Notes: generated from the sequence alone by a model not told the origin. Positions 1-11,746 are shown, numbered from the stretch's first letter. The stretch: 64,000 nucleotides of DNA from Comamonadaceae bacterium (GCA_027486255.1 JAIXPL010000050.1:1-64000), one strand, 5' to 3'. A program made the numbers and translations.

Positions 1-2
1 AA

Positions 3-1193
<1,191 letters not shown>

Positions 1194-1306
1194 TGCTTTT
1201 CTCCAAAAAGAACGTGCCGCGTGTCACAGGTTTAAGGTTTGCATGCTGTTGCTCAATCCCCCGCCACGGGCAACGGGGGGCACGGCATCGCAGACCGGGG
1301 AAAGGT

Positions 1307-3409
1307 TTACTTGGCGCGTGCTGCCATGATGGCTTCAGACACGTTGCGCGGGGCTTCCGAGTAGTGCTTGAATTCCATCGTGTAGGTGGCGCGGCCCTGC
1401 GACATGGAGCGCAGGGTGGTGGAGTAACCGAACATTTCGGACAGGGGCACCTCGGCCTTGATGGCCTTGCCGCCACCGACCATGTCTTCCATGCCCTGCA
1501 CCATGCCGCGGCGGGACGAGAGGTCGCCCATCACGTTACCGGCGTAGTCTTCGGGCGTCTCGACTTCCACGGCCATCATGGGCTCGAGGATGACGGGGCC
1601 AGCCTTCTTGCAGCCTTCCTTGAAGCCGAAGATGGCAGCCATCTTGAATGCCAGCTCGTTGGAGTCCACGTCGTGGTACGAACCGAAGTGCAGGGTGACC
1701 TTGACGTCGACGACGGGGTAGCCCGCCAGCACGCCGGAAGTGACGGCTTCGGTGATGCCCTTTTCAACCGCGGGAATGAACTCGCGAGGCACCACACCGC
1801 CCTTGATGGCGTCCACAAACTCGATGCCCTTGCCGGCTTCGTTGGGCTCGATCTTGAGCACCACGTGGCCGTACTGGCCCTTGCCGCCGGACTGGCGAAC
1901 AAACTTGCCTTCGGCGTCTTCGACGATCTTGCGAATGGTTTCGCGGTAAGCCACCTGGGGCTTGCCGACGTTGGCCTCCACACCGAACTCGCGCTTCATG
2001 CGGTCCACGATGATCTCGAGGTGGAGCTCACCCATGCCGGAGATGATGGTCTGGCCCGACTCTTCATCGGTCTTGACGCGGAAGGACGGATCTTCAGCGG
2101 CCAGGCGCTGCAGGGCAATGCCCATTTTTTCCTGGTCGGCCTTGGTCTTGGGTTCCACGGCCTGGGCAATCACGGGCTCGGGGAAGACCATGCGCTCGAG
2201 CGTCACGATGGCGTTCGGATCGCACAGGGTTTCACCGGTGGTGACCTCTTTGAGGCCCACGCATGCAGCGATGTCGCCGGCGCGGATCTCTTCGATCTCT
2301 TCACGGTTGTTGGCGTGCATCTGCACGATACGGCCAATGCGCTCTTTCTTGCCCTTGACCGAGTTGTAAACCGTGTCGCCCTTGGAGAGCACGCCGGAGT
2401 ACACGCGGATGAAGGTGAGTTGGCCAACGAAGGGGTCGGTCATCAGCTTGAATGCCAGCGCAGCGAACTTCTCGCTGTCGTCGGCCTTGCGGACGACTTC
2501 CTTGTCATCTTCGTCGAAGCCGGGCACGGGAGGCACGTCCAGAGGCGAGGGCATGAGTTCAATCACGGCGTCGAGCATGCGCTGCACGCCCTTGTTCTTG
2601 AAGGCGGTGCCGCACAGCATGGGCTGGATTTCGCCAGCGATGGTGCGGGTGCGCAGACCGTGGGTGATTTCCTCTTCGCTCAGGTCACCTTCTTCGAGGT
2701 ACTTGTTCATCAGCTCTTCGTTGGCCTCGGCAGCGGCCTCGAGCATGCCTTCGCGCCACTTCTTGGCTTCCGCCAGCAGATCGGCGGGGATCTCTTCAAA
2801 GGTGAACTTCATGCCCTGGGAAGCTTCGTCCCAGATGATGGCCTTCATCTTGCGCAGGTCGATCACGCCGGTGAAGTTCTCTTCAGCACCGATCGGGATC
2901 ACGATGGGCACGGGGTTGGCTTTGAGGCGCAGCTTCATCTGGTCAACGACCTTGAAGAAGTTCGCGCCGGTGCGGTCCATCTTGTTGACGAAGGCCAGGC
3001 GGGGCACGCGGTACTTGTTGGCCTGGCGCCAAACAGTTTCCGACTGGGGCTGCACGCCACCGACGGCGCAGTAGACCATACAAGCGCCGTCGAGCACGCG
3101 CATGGAGCGCTCCACCTCAATGGTGAAGTCCACGTGACCAGGGGTGTCGATGATGTTGATGCGGTGCTCGGGGAAGGAGCTGTCCATGCCCTTCCAGAAG
3201 CAGGTGGTGGCAGCAGAGGTGATGGTGATGCCACGCTCTTGTTCCTGCTCCATCCAGTCCATGGTGGCCGCGCCATCATGCACTTCGCCGATCTTGTGGT
3301 TCACGCCGGTGTAGTAAAGGATGCGCTCGGTCGTGGTGGTCTTGCCGGCGTCGATGTGCGCCGAAATACCAATATTGCGATAACGCTCGATGGGGGTCTT
3401 GCGAGCCAT
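1307..3409 (-). CDS. fusA: Elongation factor G
   Basis: The translocation GTPase of protein synthesis; it also acts in ribosome recycling. The product is 700 residues, the usual length, with the P-loop AHIDAGKTT at residues 17-25, the DTPGH switch II motif and the NKMD specificity motif. Domains II-V follow. It lies between rpsG and tuf in the classical str order. The gap to rpsG is 155 bases and holds no gene. I see no truncation. Some proteobacteria carry a second, stress-type EF-G, but the position in the str operon marks this one as the main copy. Confidence 0.98.
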   Translation of the reverse strand: MARKTPIERYRNIGISAHIDAGKTTTTERILYYTGVNHKIGEVHDGAATMDWMEQEQERGITITSAATTCFWKGMDSSFPEHRINIIDTPGHVDFTIEVERSMRVLDGACMVYCAVGGVQPQSETVWRQANKYRVPRLAFVNKMDRTGANFFKVVDQMKLRLKANPVPIVIPIGAEENFTGVIDLRKMKAIIWDEASQGMKFTFEEIPADLLAEAKKWREGMLEAAAEANEELMNKYLEEGDLSEEEITHGLRTRTIAGEIQPMLCGTAFKNKGVQRMLDAVIELMPSPLDVPPVPGFDEDDKEVVRKADDSEKFAALAFKLMTDPFVGQLTFIRVYSGVLSKGDTVYNSVKGKKERIGRIVQMHANNREEIEEIRAGDIAACVGLKEVTTGETLCDPNAIVTLERMVFPEPVIAQAVEPKTKADQEKMGIALQRLAAEDPSFRVKTDEESGQTIISGMGELHLEIIVDRMKREFGVEANVGKPQVAYRETIRKIVEDAEGKFVRQSGGKGQYGHVVLKIEPNEAGKGIEFVDAIKGGVVPREFIPAVEKGITEAVTSGVLAGYPVVDVKVTLHFGSYHDVDSNELAFKMAAIFGFKEGCKKAGPVILEPMMAVEVETPEDYAGNVMGDLSSRRGMVQGMEDMVGGGKAIKAEVPLSEMFGYSTTLRSMSQGRATYTMEFKHYSEAPRNVSEAIMAARAK

Positions 3410-3564
3410 GATGAACCTCAGGAATGGGGGGAGTCAAAAAAACAAAAATCGCTACGCCAGATCTCTGACGTAGCGAGCGGAGCTCAGGCTTGTGCAAGGC
3501 CGCGCCAACCGCACCCGCAGGTGCATGGAGCGGCCTCGGCAAACCGAGGCCCGCACCGCGGTCT

Positions 3565-4038
3565 TTAGAAGCGGAAGTGCGAGAAGGCCTTGTTGGCCTC
3601 GGCCATGCGGTGAACTTCGTCACGCTTTTTCATGGCGCCGCCACGGCCTTCGGTGGCTTCCATCAGCTCATTGGCCAGGCGAAGCGACATGGATTTCTCA
3701 CCCCGCTTCTTGGCGGCTTCTTTGAGCCAGCGCATGGACAGGGCCAGACGACGCACAGGACGCACCTCCACAGGCACCTGGTAGTTGGCGCCACCCACGC
3801 GGCGAGACTTCACCTCGACCATGGGCTTGATGTTGTTGATGGCGATGGTGAAGGCTTCCAGCGGGTCTTTGCCCGGGTTCTTCTTCTCGATGAAGTCCAG
3901 GGCACCGTAGACGATGCGCTCTGCGACTGCTTTCTTGCCGCCTTGCATGATCACGTTCATGAACTTGGCGAGCTCGACATTGCCGAACTTCGGATCCGGC
4001 AGGATTTCACGTTTAGGGACTTCGCGACGACGTGGCAT
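3565..4038 (-). CDS. rpsG: 30S ribosomal protein S7
   Basis: Primary 16S rRNA-binding protein that nucleates assembly of the 30S head. The 157-residue product begins [10 protein letters not shown] and matches the family in length and in its basic character throughout. It is second in the str operon. In E. coli S7 represses its own translation through the rpsL-rpsG intergenic RNA; here that gap is 224 bases, large enough for such a structure, but I did not identify a conserved operator in it. Confidence 0.98.
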   Translation of the reverse strand: MPRRREVPKREILPDPKFGNVELAKFMNVIMQGGKKAVAERIVYGALDFIEKKNPGKDPLEAFTIAINNIKPMVEVKSRRVGGANYQVPVEVRPVRRLALSMRWLKEAAKKRGEKSMSLRLANELMEATEGRGGAMKKRDEVHRMAEANKAFSHFRF

Positions 4039-4262
4039 GTTTCACCTCTTGCTTCAGTTGGCACCGCCTCTAGGGCAACGCCGCGAGAGCCATCTGACTC
4101 TCACTTACTCGACCGGCACCCACCATGGGCGCTTGGGTCACTTCGCTCGTTCAGCCAGCCAGGCTGTTGAGCACCATTTTTTGAAAGTCCACCGCAACCG
4201 TTTGCAGTGCTTTCCGGCAGGTCGCAAGCCCGAAGGGCAGCCGCCAGCCGTGGGCCAGCAAA

Positions 4263-4640
4263 TTACTTGGCCTTGGGCTTTTTCGCGCCGTACTTGGAGC
4301 GCGACTGCTTGCGGTCTTTCACGCCTTGCAGGTCGAGCGAGCCACGCACGATGTGGTAACGCACACCGGGCAAGTCCTTGACACGACCACCGCGCACCAG
4401 CACCACCGAGTGCTCCTGCAGGTTGTGGCCTTCGCCGCCGATGTAGGAAATGACTTCGAAGCCGTTGGTCAGGCGCACTTTGGCGACCTTACGCAGCGCG
4501 GAGTTCGGCTTCTTGGGCGTCGTGGTGTACACCCGGGTGCACACGCCGCGGCGCTGTGGAGAGTTCTGCATCGCGGGGCTCTTGGACTTGGTCTTTTCGA
4601 CCTCGCGGCCCTGACGCACGAGCTGATTGATGGTTGGCAT
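4263..4640 (-). CDS. rpsL: 30S ribosomal protein S12
   Basis: Decoding-centre ribosomal protein. The 125-residue product contains the conserved [11 protein letters not shown] and [13 protein letters not shown] stretches in which streptomycin-resistance substitutions are known; at both lysine positions the wild-type residue is present. It is the first gene of the str operon here: the upstream gene on the same strand is a D,D-carboxypeptidase, not rpoC, and a good promoter lies about 85 bases upstream. Confidence 0.98.
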   Translation of the reverse strand: MPTINQLVRQGREVEKTKSKSPAMQNSPQRRGVCTRVYTTTPKKPNSALRKVAKVRLTNGFEVISYIGGEGHNLQEHSVVLVRGGRVKDLPGVRYHIVRGSLDLQGVKDRKQSRSKYGAKKPKAK

Positions 4641-4722
4641 TAAAAAAACGTCCCTAAACGTTGAATATGTTCACGAAAAATGAACAAGCGAAATTCTTCC
4701 GCCGAAAGTCGGAAAGCCCGCC

Positions 4723-4751
4723 AGTATAGCGGCTCGGGCCCGGGCGGGCAA
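4723..4751 (-). promoter_or_regulatory. Sigma-70 promoter of the str operon
   Basis: Read on the minus strand, TTGCCC and TATACT are separated by exactly 17 bases, about 85 bases before the rpsL start codon. The same bases form part of an inverted repeat (GCCCGCC ... GGCGGGC followed by TTT) that could also terminate transcription from the upstream carboxypeptidase gene. Promoter and terminator would then overlap. Confidence 0.6.
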
Positions 4752-4788
4752 ATTTCAAGCGCCAGCCCTGGCCAGCAGCCCGGCAGGC

Positions 4789-5976
4789 TTACTTGATCCA
4801 GAGCCGGACAGCGTCCCAGGCCCGGCCCAGCACGCCGGCCTCCTCGACCGTCTCGAGGGCCAGCAGGGGCACCTCGGCCACGGGCGCGGTGGCGCCCTCG
4901 CTGGTGACCCTGAGCGTGGCCACCGCCTGGCCGCGCTGGAAGGGCGCCACCAGGGGGTCGGGGCGCACCACCTCGGTCTTCAGGCGGCCGGCCAGACCGG
5001 CTGGCACCGCCACCACGATGGGCTGCGGGCGGCCAAGCTTGAGGACGGACGACTTGCCCTTCCACACGGCCGGACTGACCACGGCCTGGCCGCCATCGAA
5101 GAGCTTGACGGCCTCGTAGGCCGTAAAGCCCCAATTGAGCAGCTTCTGGGCCTCGCTGGCGCGGGCGTTCTCGCTGCTGGTGCCCAGTACGATGGCCAGC
5201 AAACGCCGGCCGCCCGGCTGCTTGCCATTACCCAGATTGGGAAACTCGCGCCGGGCGGTGGCAATCAGGCAATAACCAGCCGCTTCGGTGTGGCCGGTTT
5301 TCAGGCCGTCGACCGACGGGTCGCGGAACAGCAAGAGGTTGCGGTTGCGGTCATTGGCCGCGGGCGTGCCGGGGTAGCGGTAGTTCTTGATGGCGTAGTA
5401 GCCCACAAATTCGGGGAAGTCGCTCATCAAGCGGGTGGACAAGATGCTCAGGTCGCGGGCCGTGGTGGTGTGGCCGGGCTCGGTCAGCCCCTCCGGGTTC
5501 TTGTAGCTGGTGTTTTTCATGCCCAGCGCCTTGGCCTGCTCGTTCATGCGCTGCACGAAGCGCTCGACACTGCCGCTCACGCCCTCGGCCAAGGCCACGG
5601 TGGCGTCGTTGCCCGACTGCACGATCATGCCCTTGATCAGGTCTTCCACGGGCACCTGCATCTTGGGGTCGATGAACATGCGCGAGCCCGGCATCTTCCA
5701 GGCCCGCTCGCTCACGCCGAAGGTCTGCTTGAGGCTGATCTTCTTGGACTTGAGCGCATCGAACACCAGATAGGCCGACATCAGCTTGGTCAGCGAGGCC
5801 TGCTCCACCGGGGTGTCAATTTCGTGGGCTGCGAGGAACTGGTTGGCCGTCATATCCAGCACCAGGAAAGACCGTGCGGCTACTTCCAAGGGCTGGGGCG
5901 CCTGCGCCGCCGCGGGCAGGGCAGAGGTGGCCAGGCAAAGCGCCAGAGCAAGAAGATGGAGGGTGCGGCGGAGCAT
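4789..5976 (-). CDS. dacA: Class A D-alanyl-D-alanine carboxypeptidase (PBP5/6 family)
   Basis: Trims the terminal D-alanine from peptidoglycan stem peptides in the periplasm. The 395-residue product has a Sec signal peptide ending near AAAQ (residue 25). The three active-site motifs are in order: SLTK at 61-64, SGN at 121-123 and KTG at 226-228. The C-terminal PBP5-type beta domain follows, ending in an amphipathic stretch (AWDAVRLWIK) of the kind that anchors these enzymes to the membrane. The gap to the upstream hydrolase gene is 50 bases, so they may be cotranscribed. The dacA/dacC paralogues cannot be told apart from sequence alone. Confidence 0.93.
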   Translation of the reverse strand: MLRRTLHLLALALCLATSALPAAAQAPQPLEVAARSFLVLDMTANQFLAAHEIDTPVEQASLTKLMSAYLVFDALKSKKISLKQTFGVSERAWKMPGSRMFIDPKMQVPVEDLIKGMIVQSGNDATVALAEGVSGSVERFVQRMNEQAKALGMKNTSYKNPEGLTEPGHTTTARDLSILSTRLMSDFPEFVGYYAIKNYRYPGTPAANDRNRNLLLFRDPSVDGLKTGHTEAAGYCLIATARREFPNLGNGKQPGGRRLLAIVLGTSSENARASEAQKLLNWGFTAYEAVKLFDGGQAVVSPAVWKGKSSVLKLGRPQPIVVAVPAGLAGRLKTEVVRPDPLVAPFQRGQAVATLRVTSEGATAPVAEVPLLALETVEEAGVLGRAWDAVRLWIK

Positions 5977-6026
5977 GGGCTGGAGAGGAAGGGTGAAAAC
6001 GAGCGGCGGCCGCCGGGGTTCAGGAC

Positions 6027-6650
6027 TTAGCTGCGCAGATGGCGCACCACCAAGCTCTTGAGCAGCGGCAATTGTCCATGAAAGAAATGGCCGCCACCGG
6101 GCACCACCAGCACCGGCAACACCTGGGGACGGGCCCAGTCCATGACCGCGGACAGGGGCACGGTGTCGTCGGCCTCGCCGTGGATCACCAGGGTCAGGTC
6201 GTGGGCCTCGGCCGGGATGGCGGCCACCTGAAAGCGGCTGGCCGCCGTGCCCACCAGCACCAGTTTCTGGATCTCGCGCTGGCCGTGCAAATGGGCGAAG
6301 GCATGGGAGCTGACAAAGGCGCCAAAGGAAAAGCCAGCCAGCGCCAGCGGGACGTCTTTGGCCGCATGTGCGGCCACCGCCAGCAGGTCCTGCAGTTCCC
6401 CACGCCCCTCATCATGGCTGCCGGCGCTGCCGCCCACGCCGCGAAAGTTAAAGCGCAGCGTGTTCCAGCCGCACTGCGTAAAAGCCCGGGCCAGGGTCTG
6501 CACCACCTTGTTGTCCATGGTGCCGCCAAACAGAGGATGCGGGTGCGCAATGACAGCCGTGCCGCGCACCGGGCCACTGGCCGCATCCTCGGCGATTTCA
6601 ATCGGCCCGGCCGGGCCGTCGACAAAGGATTTGCGGGTCTGCGAATTCAC
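6027..6650 (-). CDS. Small alpha/beta hydrolase (dienelactone hydrolase-like)
   Basis: A cytosolic alpha/beta-hydrolase of 207 residues, substrate unknown. It shows the oxyanion region AHPHPLFGG, the nucleophile elbow GFSFG (catalytic serine in GxSxG), an aspartate in HGEADD and the catalytic histidine in GGGHFFHG, close to the C-terminus. The ORF track begins further upstream. I chose the GTG at 6650 because a GAGG ribosome-binding site precedes it, it lies seven bases after the ferredoxin stop, and homologues begin just before the AHPHP strand. Confidence 0.85.
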   Translation of the reverse strand: MNSQTRKSFVDGPAGPIEIAEDAASGPVRGTAVIAHPHPLFGGTMDNKVVQTLARAFTQCGWNTLRFNFRGVGGSAGSHDEGRGELQDLLAVAAHAAKDVPLALAGFSFGAFVSSHAFAHLHGQREIQKLVLVGTAASRFQVAAIPAEAHDLTLVIHGEADDTVPLSAVMDWARPQVLPVLVVPGGGHFFHGQLPLLKSLVVRHLRS

Positions 6651-6657
6651 ACTCGCC

Positions 6658-7038
6658 TCAGCGGCCCAGCTGCGGCGGCGTGAGCAGGCGCTCGACGACC
6701 TGGCCCTGCTTGAGGTGCGAAGACACGATCTCGTCGATATCCTGCACGTCCACAAAGCTGTACCAGACGGACTCCGGATAGACCACGGCCACCGGTCCGG
6801 CGGCGCAGCGGTCCAGGCAACCGGCCTTGTTCACGCGCACACCCCCGGGGCCGGCCAGGCCTGCGGCCTTGACCTGGGCCTTGCAGCGATCAAAAGCCTG
6901 CTGCGCACCGTGGTGGCCGCAGGCGTTCTCGCCGTTGGCCCGCTCGTTCAGGCAAAAGAAGATGTGGTGCTTGTAATAAGAGGCCGGGGCGTGCTCGGCC
7001 TCCGGTGCCGCCGGGGCGGTCGCGGGGGAGGAAGTCAT
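6658..7038 (-). CDS. (2Fe-2S) ferredoxin, thioredoxin-like fold
   Basis: A 126-residue protein of the thioredoxin-like 2Fe-2S ferredoxin family. Four cysteines typical of the cluster are visible: one in FFCLNE, one in NACGHHG and the pair in GCLDRC. A short Pro/Ala-rich head precedes the domain. Its function is probably electron transfer to an unidentified partner. The ATG at 7038 overlaps the VanZ-like stop as ATGA, which fixes the start and implies translational coupling; the ORF track extends much further upstream in a shadow frame. Confidence 0.85.
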   Translation of the reverse strand: MTSSPATAPAAPEAEHAPASYYKHHIFFCLNERANGENACGHHGAQQAFDRCKAQVKAAGLAGPGGVRVNKAGCLDRCAAGPVAVVYPESVWYSFVDVQDIDEIVSSHLKQGQVVERLLTPPQLGR

Positions 7039-8198
7039 GCCCGAAATTCTACGTGCGGGCCCTCGGCCAGCGCCTGGCTGCGCGAGAGCCTGAGCACCAG
7101 GTAGGCCAGGGCGGCAAAGGGCCAGAGCCAACCCAGCCACTGGGTCAGGCCATTGAAGCGCACAAAACGACCCTGCTCCCAGACCTGGCGGGTCTGCTCG
7201 AAGTACGGATCGCTGGGCGCCTGGTTCAGCAGCGCCAGTTGCAGCCCCACGGCCAGCAGCGCCAGGGCAGCGGCGGCGCGGGGCGGCAGCACCAGGGCGG
7301 CCAGGCCCAACAGCAGCGCCCCCGCCAGGCCAAAGCGCACCGGCTGGTCCAGCCAGGCCCAGGCGTGCTCGGGGCCGAAGCTCAGCGCCGAGGACAAGGC
7401 CGTGGCGGCCACCGCCACCAGCAGGAGCAGCCCCAGGAAGATGAGGCGCCGCGCGGTCCGGCGGATCACCCCGAAACCCAGCAGCGCCGGCACCAGCGCC
7501 CCCAGCGCCACGCAAATCACCACGCTGCCCGGTGCCAGGGGCTGCAACTCCACATCGCGCACCGGCAGCCATTGCAAAAAGGGTGTGCCTTCCAGCAGAT
7601 CCACCAGAGCCTCCTCCAGCCGCTCCGCCACCTGCCCCAGGCCCAGAGGCACCGAGGCCGGGAACAGCAGCGCCGCCGGCCACAGGGCCAGCAGCACCAG
7701 GGCGCCGCGCGCCTCGGGCAGGAACCAACGGTCACGGAACTGGCTCCAACGCTGAAGCACGCCCCAGCGCTCCAGGCCAAAGGCCAGGCCAGCGCCCAGC
7801 CAGGCGCCAGCCGCATTGAGCATGAAGTCCAGGCTGGACGGCACCCGGGCAGGCAAGTAGGTTTGCGCGGCCTCCAGGGCCAGCGACAGGCTTGCCGCTG
7901 CGGCGGTGGCCAGGGTCACGGGCCAGGTCAGCCGTGTGCCCCGCATGACCGTGAGCGCCAGAAAAAACCCCAGCGGGGCATAGCCCAGCAGGTTGACCCA
8001 GACATCAAAGGCGGTCCAGTAGCGCGGCATCGCAGCGCCCAGGAAGGCCCAGGGCGCCAGGCCCTGGTTGCGCCAGTCTGAAAAGGGGTAGAGGCTGGCG
8101 TACACCACCACGCAAGCCGTGGCCAGGGCCAGGGGCCAGGCCGAGGTGCTGCGCCGTTTGCCCGCAGGGGCAGGGGGAGCGGAAGGTGAGGCGGGCAT
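7035..8198 (-). CDS. VanZ-like integral membrane protein
   Basis: A 387-residue polytopic membrane protein. The first half matches the VanZ-like pattern: a first helix ending in SLYPFSDWR, then a DVWVNLLGYAPLGFF helix followed by further hydrophobic segments. The second half adds several more helices. VanZ family members are linked to glycopeptide tolerance in some Gram-positives, but most proteobacterial members have no known function. The gene overlaps the ferredoxin gene downstream by four bases and follows hemJ after 27 bases. Confidence 0.75.
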   Translation of the reverse strand: MPASPSAPPAPAGKRRSTSAWPLALATACVVVYASLYPFSDWRNQGLAPWAFLGAAMPRYWTAFDVWVNLLGYAPLGFFLALTVMRGTRLTWPVTLATAAAASLSLALEAAQTYLPARVPSSLDFMLNAAGAWLGAGLAFGLERWGVLQRWSQFRDRWFLPEARGALVLLALWPAALLFPASVPLGLGQVAERLEEALVDLLEGTPFLQWLPVRDVELQPLAPGSVVICVALGALVPALLGFGVIRRTARRLIFLGLLLLVAVAATALSSALSFGPEHAWAWLDQPVRFGLAGALLLGLAALVLPPRAAAALALLAVGLQLALLNQAPSDPYFEQTRQVWEQGRFVRFNGLTQWLGWLWPFAALAYLVLRLSRSQALAEGPHVEFRA

Positions 8199-8225
8199 GA
8201 CCCAGGCGCGCCGCGAACTGCGGCC

Positions 8226-8660
8226 TCAGCCCTGCCAGGGCTTGACGACCACCAAGACCACGGCAACCACCATCAGCAGCACGGGCATCTCGTTGAACCA
8301 GCGGAACCACACATGGCTGCGGTGGTTCTGGCCACGCTCGAACTGGCGCAGCAGGCGCCCGCAGTAGTGGTGGTAGCCCAGGGTGAGCAGCACCACCGCC
8401 AGCTTGGCATGCATCCAGCCGCTGCCCGGGGCGAGGCCGATGCCGTAGCCCAGCCACAGCCACAGGCCCAGGACGACTGCGGGCACGGCCAGCAGATTGG
8501 TAAAACGCATGAGCTTGCGTGCCATCAGCAGCAAGCGGGCACGCTCGTCCTCGCTGCCCGCCGGCACCATGGCCAGGTTCACAAAGATGCGCGGCAGGTA
8601 AAAGAGGCCCGCAAACCAGCTGGCCACAAACACGATATGGAAAGACTTGACCCAGAGCAT
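8226..8660 (-). CDS. hemJ: Protoporphyrinogen IX oxidase, HemJ type
   Basis: Inner-membrane enzyme oxidising protoporphyrinogen IX to protoporphyrin IX in haem synthesis. The 144-residue product opens with the family signature helix (KSFHIVFVASWFAG, then FYLPRIFV), which carries the conserved histidine. Further histidines fall in helix ends (GWMHAKL, YHHYCGR), and there are four predicted membrane helices. Length is normal. It heads the minus-strand run towards the str operon and is divergent from fba. Confidence 0.9.
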   Translation of the reverse strand: MLWVKSFHIVFVASWFAGLFYLPRIFVNLAMVPAGSEDERARLLLMARKLMRFTNLLAVPAVVLGLWLWLGYGIGLAPGSGWMHAKLAVVLLTLGYHHYCGRLLRQFERGQNHRSHVWFRWFNEMPVLLMVVAVVLVVVKPWQG

Positions 8661-8844
8661 GGGCCGAGTTTAGGGCCCTGGCGCTCTACCCTTGTGCTGT
8701 AGGCGAGCAGCCCACCCCAAAGGCCGCCGGGCGGCGACAGGTCAGATTCAGGTCGGCCGCTAAAATCTGTGAGTTACCGCCCGGTTACAAGCCGGGCGCC
8801 ATGGCAAACCCGCCCCACCCGCAACCACCCCACAGGACAGATTC

Positions 8845-9909
8845 ATGGCCCTCGTTTCCATGCGCGAGCTGCTCGACCACGCGGCAGAGAACAACTACGG
8901 CATCCCCGCCTTCAACGTGAACAACCTCGAGCAGGTGCAGGCTGTCATGGCAGCGGCCGATGAGGTGGGCGCCCCCGTGATCCTGCAGGCCAGCGCAGGC
9001 GCGCGCAAGTACGCCGGCGAGTCCTTCATCAAGCACCTGATCCAGGCGGCCTGCGAAGCCTACCCACACATTCCCCTGGTGATGCACCAGGACCATGGCA
9101 CCAGCCCCAAGGTCTGCCAGGGCGCCATCGACCTGGGCTTTGGCTCGGTCATGATGGACGGCTCCCTGATGGAAGACGGCAAGACCCCGGCCTCCTTTGA
9201 CTACAACGTGAACGTCACCAAAGCCGTGGTCGAGATGGCGCACAAGGTCGGCGTCACGGTGGAAGGCGAGCTGGGCTGCCTGGGCAACCTGGAAACGGGT
9301 GAGGCCGGCGAGGAAGACGGCATCGGCGCCGAGGGCAAGCTCGACCACAGCCAGATGCTCACCGACCCTGAAGAAGCCGCCGTGTTCGTCAAAGCCACGC
9401 AGCTCGACGCCCTGGCCATTGCCATTGGCACCAGCCACGGCGCCTACAAGTTCAGCCGCAAGCCCACCGGCGACATCCTGGCGATTTCGCGCGTCAAGGA
9501 AATCCACGCCCGCATCCCCAACACCCACCTGGTGATGCACGGCTCATCGTCGGTGCCGCAGGAGCTGCTGGTCATCATCAACCAGTTCGGCGGCCAGATG
9601 AAGCAAACCTTCGGCGTGCCGGTGGAAGAAATTCAGGAAGCCATCAAGCATGGCGTGCGCAAGATCAACATCGACACCGACATCCGCCTGGCCATGACCG
9701 GCGCGGTGCGCCAGTTCCAGGCCCAGAACCCCGACAAGTTCGACATGCGCGAATGGATGAAGCCCGCCCGCGCCGCCGCCCAGGCGGTATGCAAGGCGCG
9801 CTACCTGGAGTTCGGCTGCGAAGGCCAGGGCGGCAAACTCAAGCCCCAGGGCGTGCAGGTCATGGCGGCCAAATACGCCCAGGGTGCACTGGCCCAGCTG
9901 GTGAACTGA
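8845..9909 (+). CDS. fba: Fructose-bisphosphate aldolase, class II
   Basis: Zinc-dependent aldolase interconverting fructose 1,6-bisphosphate with the two triose phosphates, in glycolysis, gluconeogenesis or the Calvin cycle. The 354-residue product carries the metal-site histidines in HQDHG, the VEGELG glutamate, GTSHGAYK and VMHGSSS, and the phosphate-binding NIDTD segment. The length and the GEAGEEDG insertion fit the CbbA/Fba-type subgroup common in betaproteobacteria. purC follows after eight bases, so the two are probably one transcript. I see no Calvin-cycle neighbours in the window. Confidence 0.96.
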   Translation: MALVSMRELLDHAAENNYGIPAFNVNNLEQVQAVMAAADEVGAPVILQASAGARKYAGESFIKHLIQAACEAYPHIPLVMHQDHGTSPKVCQGAIDLGFGSVMMDGSLMEDGKTPASFDYNVNVTKAVVEMAHKVGVTVEGELGCLGNLETGEAGEEDGIGAEGKLDHSQMLTDPEEAAVFVKATQLDALAIAIGTSHGAYKFSRKPTGDILAISRVKEIHARIPNTHLVMHGSSSVPQELLVIINQFGGQMKQTFGVPVEEIQEAIKHGVRKINIDTDIRLAMTGAVRQFQAQNPDKFDMREWMKPARAAAQAVCKARYLEFGCEGQGGKLKPQGVQVMAAKYAQGALAQLVN

Positions 9910-9917
9910 AGCGGCGC

Positions 9918-10826
9918 ATGAGCACGGCCCTCCACACCTCCGCCCTCAGCTCACTGCCCTTGCTCGCGCGCGGCAAGGTACGCGACAACTACGCCGTCGG
10001 CACCGACCGGCTGCTCATGGTGGCCAGCGACCGGCTCAGCGCTTTTGATGTGATCCTGGGCGAGCCCATCCCCGGCAAGGGCAAGCTGCTCACGCAAATG
10101 GCCCTCTTCTGGTTTGACAAGCTCGGACACCTCTGCCCCAACCACCTCACGGGCCAGGCGCCTGAAAGCGTGGTCACGCCGGCCGAGCTGCCGCAGATCG
10201 AGGGCCGCTCCATGCTGGTCAAGCGCCTCAAACCCATCCCGGTCGAGGCCGTGGTGCGCGGCTACCTGGCCGGCAGCGGCTGGCAGGAGTACCAGGCCAG
10301 CCGCTCGGTATGCGGCGTGCCGCTGCCTGAAGGGCTGAAGAATGCGAGCAAACTGCCCGAGCCCATCTTCACGCCGGCGGCCAAGGCCGAGGTGGGCGAG
10401 CATGACGAGAACATCTCGTACGAACAAGTGGAAAAAATCGTCGGCCCGGCGCTCGCCGCCGAGATCCGCCGCGTGAGCATCGCCATTTACCAGGCGGCGG
10501 CCGAATTCGCGCTCACCAAGGGCATCATCATTGCCGACACCAAGTTCGAGTTCGGCCTCGATGAACACGGCACGCTCACCCTGATGGACGAGGTGCTCAC
10601 ACCCGACTCCTCGCGCTACTGGCCCATCGAGGGCTATGAGGCCGCCTTCGCCCAGGGCGCCAACCCGCCGAGCTACGACAAGCAGTTCGTGCGCGACTGG
10701 CTCGAGGCCGTGCGCATCAACGGCAAACCCTGGGACAAGACCCCGCCCGCCCCCGCCCTGCCGCCCGAGGTGGCCGACAAAACCGCTGCCAAGTACCAGG
10801 AAGCGCTGGCGCGGCTAACCAACTGA
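9918..10826 (+). CDS. purC: Phosphoribosylaminoimidazole-succinocarboxamide synthase (SAICAR synthetase)
   Basis: Joins aspartate to CAIR in purine synthesis, using ATP. The product is 302 residues, of the longer eukaryote- and proteobacterium-type SAICAR synthetase. Diagnostic stretches are [11 protein letters not shown] at the N-terminus, the [13 protein letters not shown] loop, and DTKFEFG with [13 protein letters not shown] chose the ATG at 9918, giving the standard N-terminus; the ORF track runs further upstream through the end of fba. The CAIR it uses is made by the nearby purE and purK products. Confidence 0.96.
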   Translation: MSTALHTSALSSLPLLARGKVRDNYAVGTDRLLMVASDRLSAFDVILGEPIPGKGKLLTQMALFWFDKLGHLCPNHLTGQAPESVVTPAELPQIEGRSMLVKRLKPIPVEAVVRGYLAGSGWQEYQASRSVCGVPLPEGLKNASKLPEPIFTPAAKAEVGEHDENISYEQVEKIVGPALAAEIRRVSIAIYQAAAEFALTKGIIIADTKFEFGLDEHGTLTLMDEVLTPDSSRYWPIEGYEAAFAQGANPPSYDKQFVRDWLEAVRINGKPWDKTPPAPALPPEVADKTAAKYQEALARLTN

Positions 10827-10902
10827 CGGACAGACCCTGCTGATGTGACAACGGCGCTGATCCAGCCCGAGGGCTGAATGCAGCGCCGCATGCCACGAAG
10901 AT

Positions 10903-10924
10903 CTGCCGAGCCCAGGCTCGGCAG
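10903..10924. terminator. Perfect hairpin between convergent purC and torF-like genes
   Basis: CTGCCGAGCC and GGCTCGGCAG are perfect inverted repeats with only two bases between them. They lie in the 113-base gap between two convergent genes. No run of T follows on either strand, so a bidirectional transcription stop is plausible but unproven. A second nested stem (CGGCGCTG ... CAGCGCCG) lies just after purC. Confidence 0.45.
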
Positions 10925-10939
10925 GGTCTTGGGACTGAC

Positions 10940-11704
10940 TTAGAACGTGTACTTGATGCCGACGACCAGGGCGTCTTTGCCGTTGTACTTGTTCACCAGC
11001 GTGTACTGTGAACGACCAGCGTCCGTGCCGACAGCCATCAAGGAGGCGCTCAAACCCTTGCCCAAATCTTTGGTGAGCGTGATGGAGTAATCGCTGTACG
11101 AAAAGCCGGGGCTGTTCTCGATAACTTGACGACCAGCGTGGGGCGTCAGGGTCAAGCCGTTGCCCAGGTCAAAGTTGGCGCTCAGGTCAATATAGGTGCT
11201 GTTCTTGCTGTTGACGTTGCCAAACAGGTTGGTCAGCGAGTGCGAGTACTTGGCGGTGAACACGCCATAGGTCAGGGCACCATAGACCTCGGTGGTGTTG
11301 GCATCGGCAAAGCCGCTGACCCTGCCCAGCTTGTTGCCCACGTACTCGTAACGCAGCACGCCCACGTCGTAGCTCAGGCCCTTGGTGATTTCGCCTTTGT
11401 AGCCAGCGTACAGATCCAGCTCAACAGAACCTGTCACACCTGCGGTGGTATTGCTGGTACCCGTGTCCTTGATCCAGCTGATGGTCGAAGCCCAGGCGCC
11501 GACGTAGAAGCCGCTGGCCATGGTGTAGTCCACGCCCGCCTGCACGGCCGGCTCAAGACGCGACTGCGAAATGCCGCGGTAACGGTAGTCGGTGACCACA
11601 CCGGCGTTGAAGGCCAGCGTGTCTGCGGCCATGGCCGCGCCGGTCGACAGGGTAGAAGCGGCCACAGCGGCCACAGCCAGGGATTTGACGAGGTTCTTTT
11701 TCAT
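10940..11704 (-). CDS. TorF-family putative outer-membrane porin
   Basis: A 254-residue outer-membrane beta-barrel of the TorF (conserved hypothetical channel) family. Visible are a Sec signal peptide (MKKNLVKSLAVAAVAAST, then cleavage near AMAAD), the family opening FNAGVVTDYRYRGISQS, alternating amphipathic strands with many aromatic residues, and a terminal strand ending in KYTF, as expected for barrel assembly. I chose the ATG at 11704 because it has a CAGGAG site and the signal peptide; the ORF track extends upstream. The substrate is unknown. A sigma-54-type promoter lies 43 bases upstream. Confidence 0.85.
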   Translation of the reverse strand: MKKNLVKSLAVAAVAASTLSTGAAMAADTLAFNAGVVTDYRYRGISQSRLEPAVQAGVDYTMASGFYVGAWASTISWIKDTGTSNTTAGVTGSVELDLYAGYKGEITKGLSYDVGVLRYEYVGNKLGRVSGFADANTTEVYGALTYGVFTAKYSHSLTNLFGNVNSKNSTYIDLSANFDLGNGLTLTPHAGRQVIENSPGFSYSDYSITLTKDLGKGLSASLMAVGTDAGRSQYTLVNKYNGKDALVVGIKYTF

Positions 11705-11746
11705 ATGCACTCCTGAAGTAGCAAGTTGTTTGGACCCGAGGTCTAA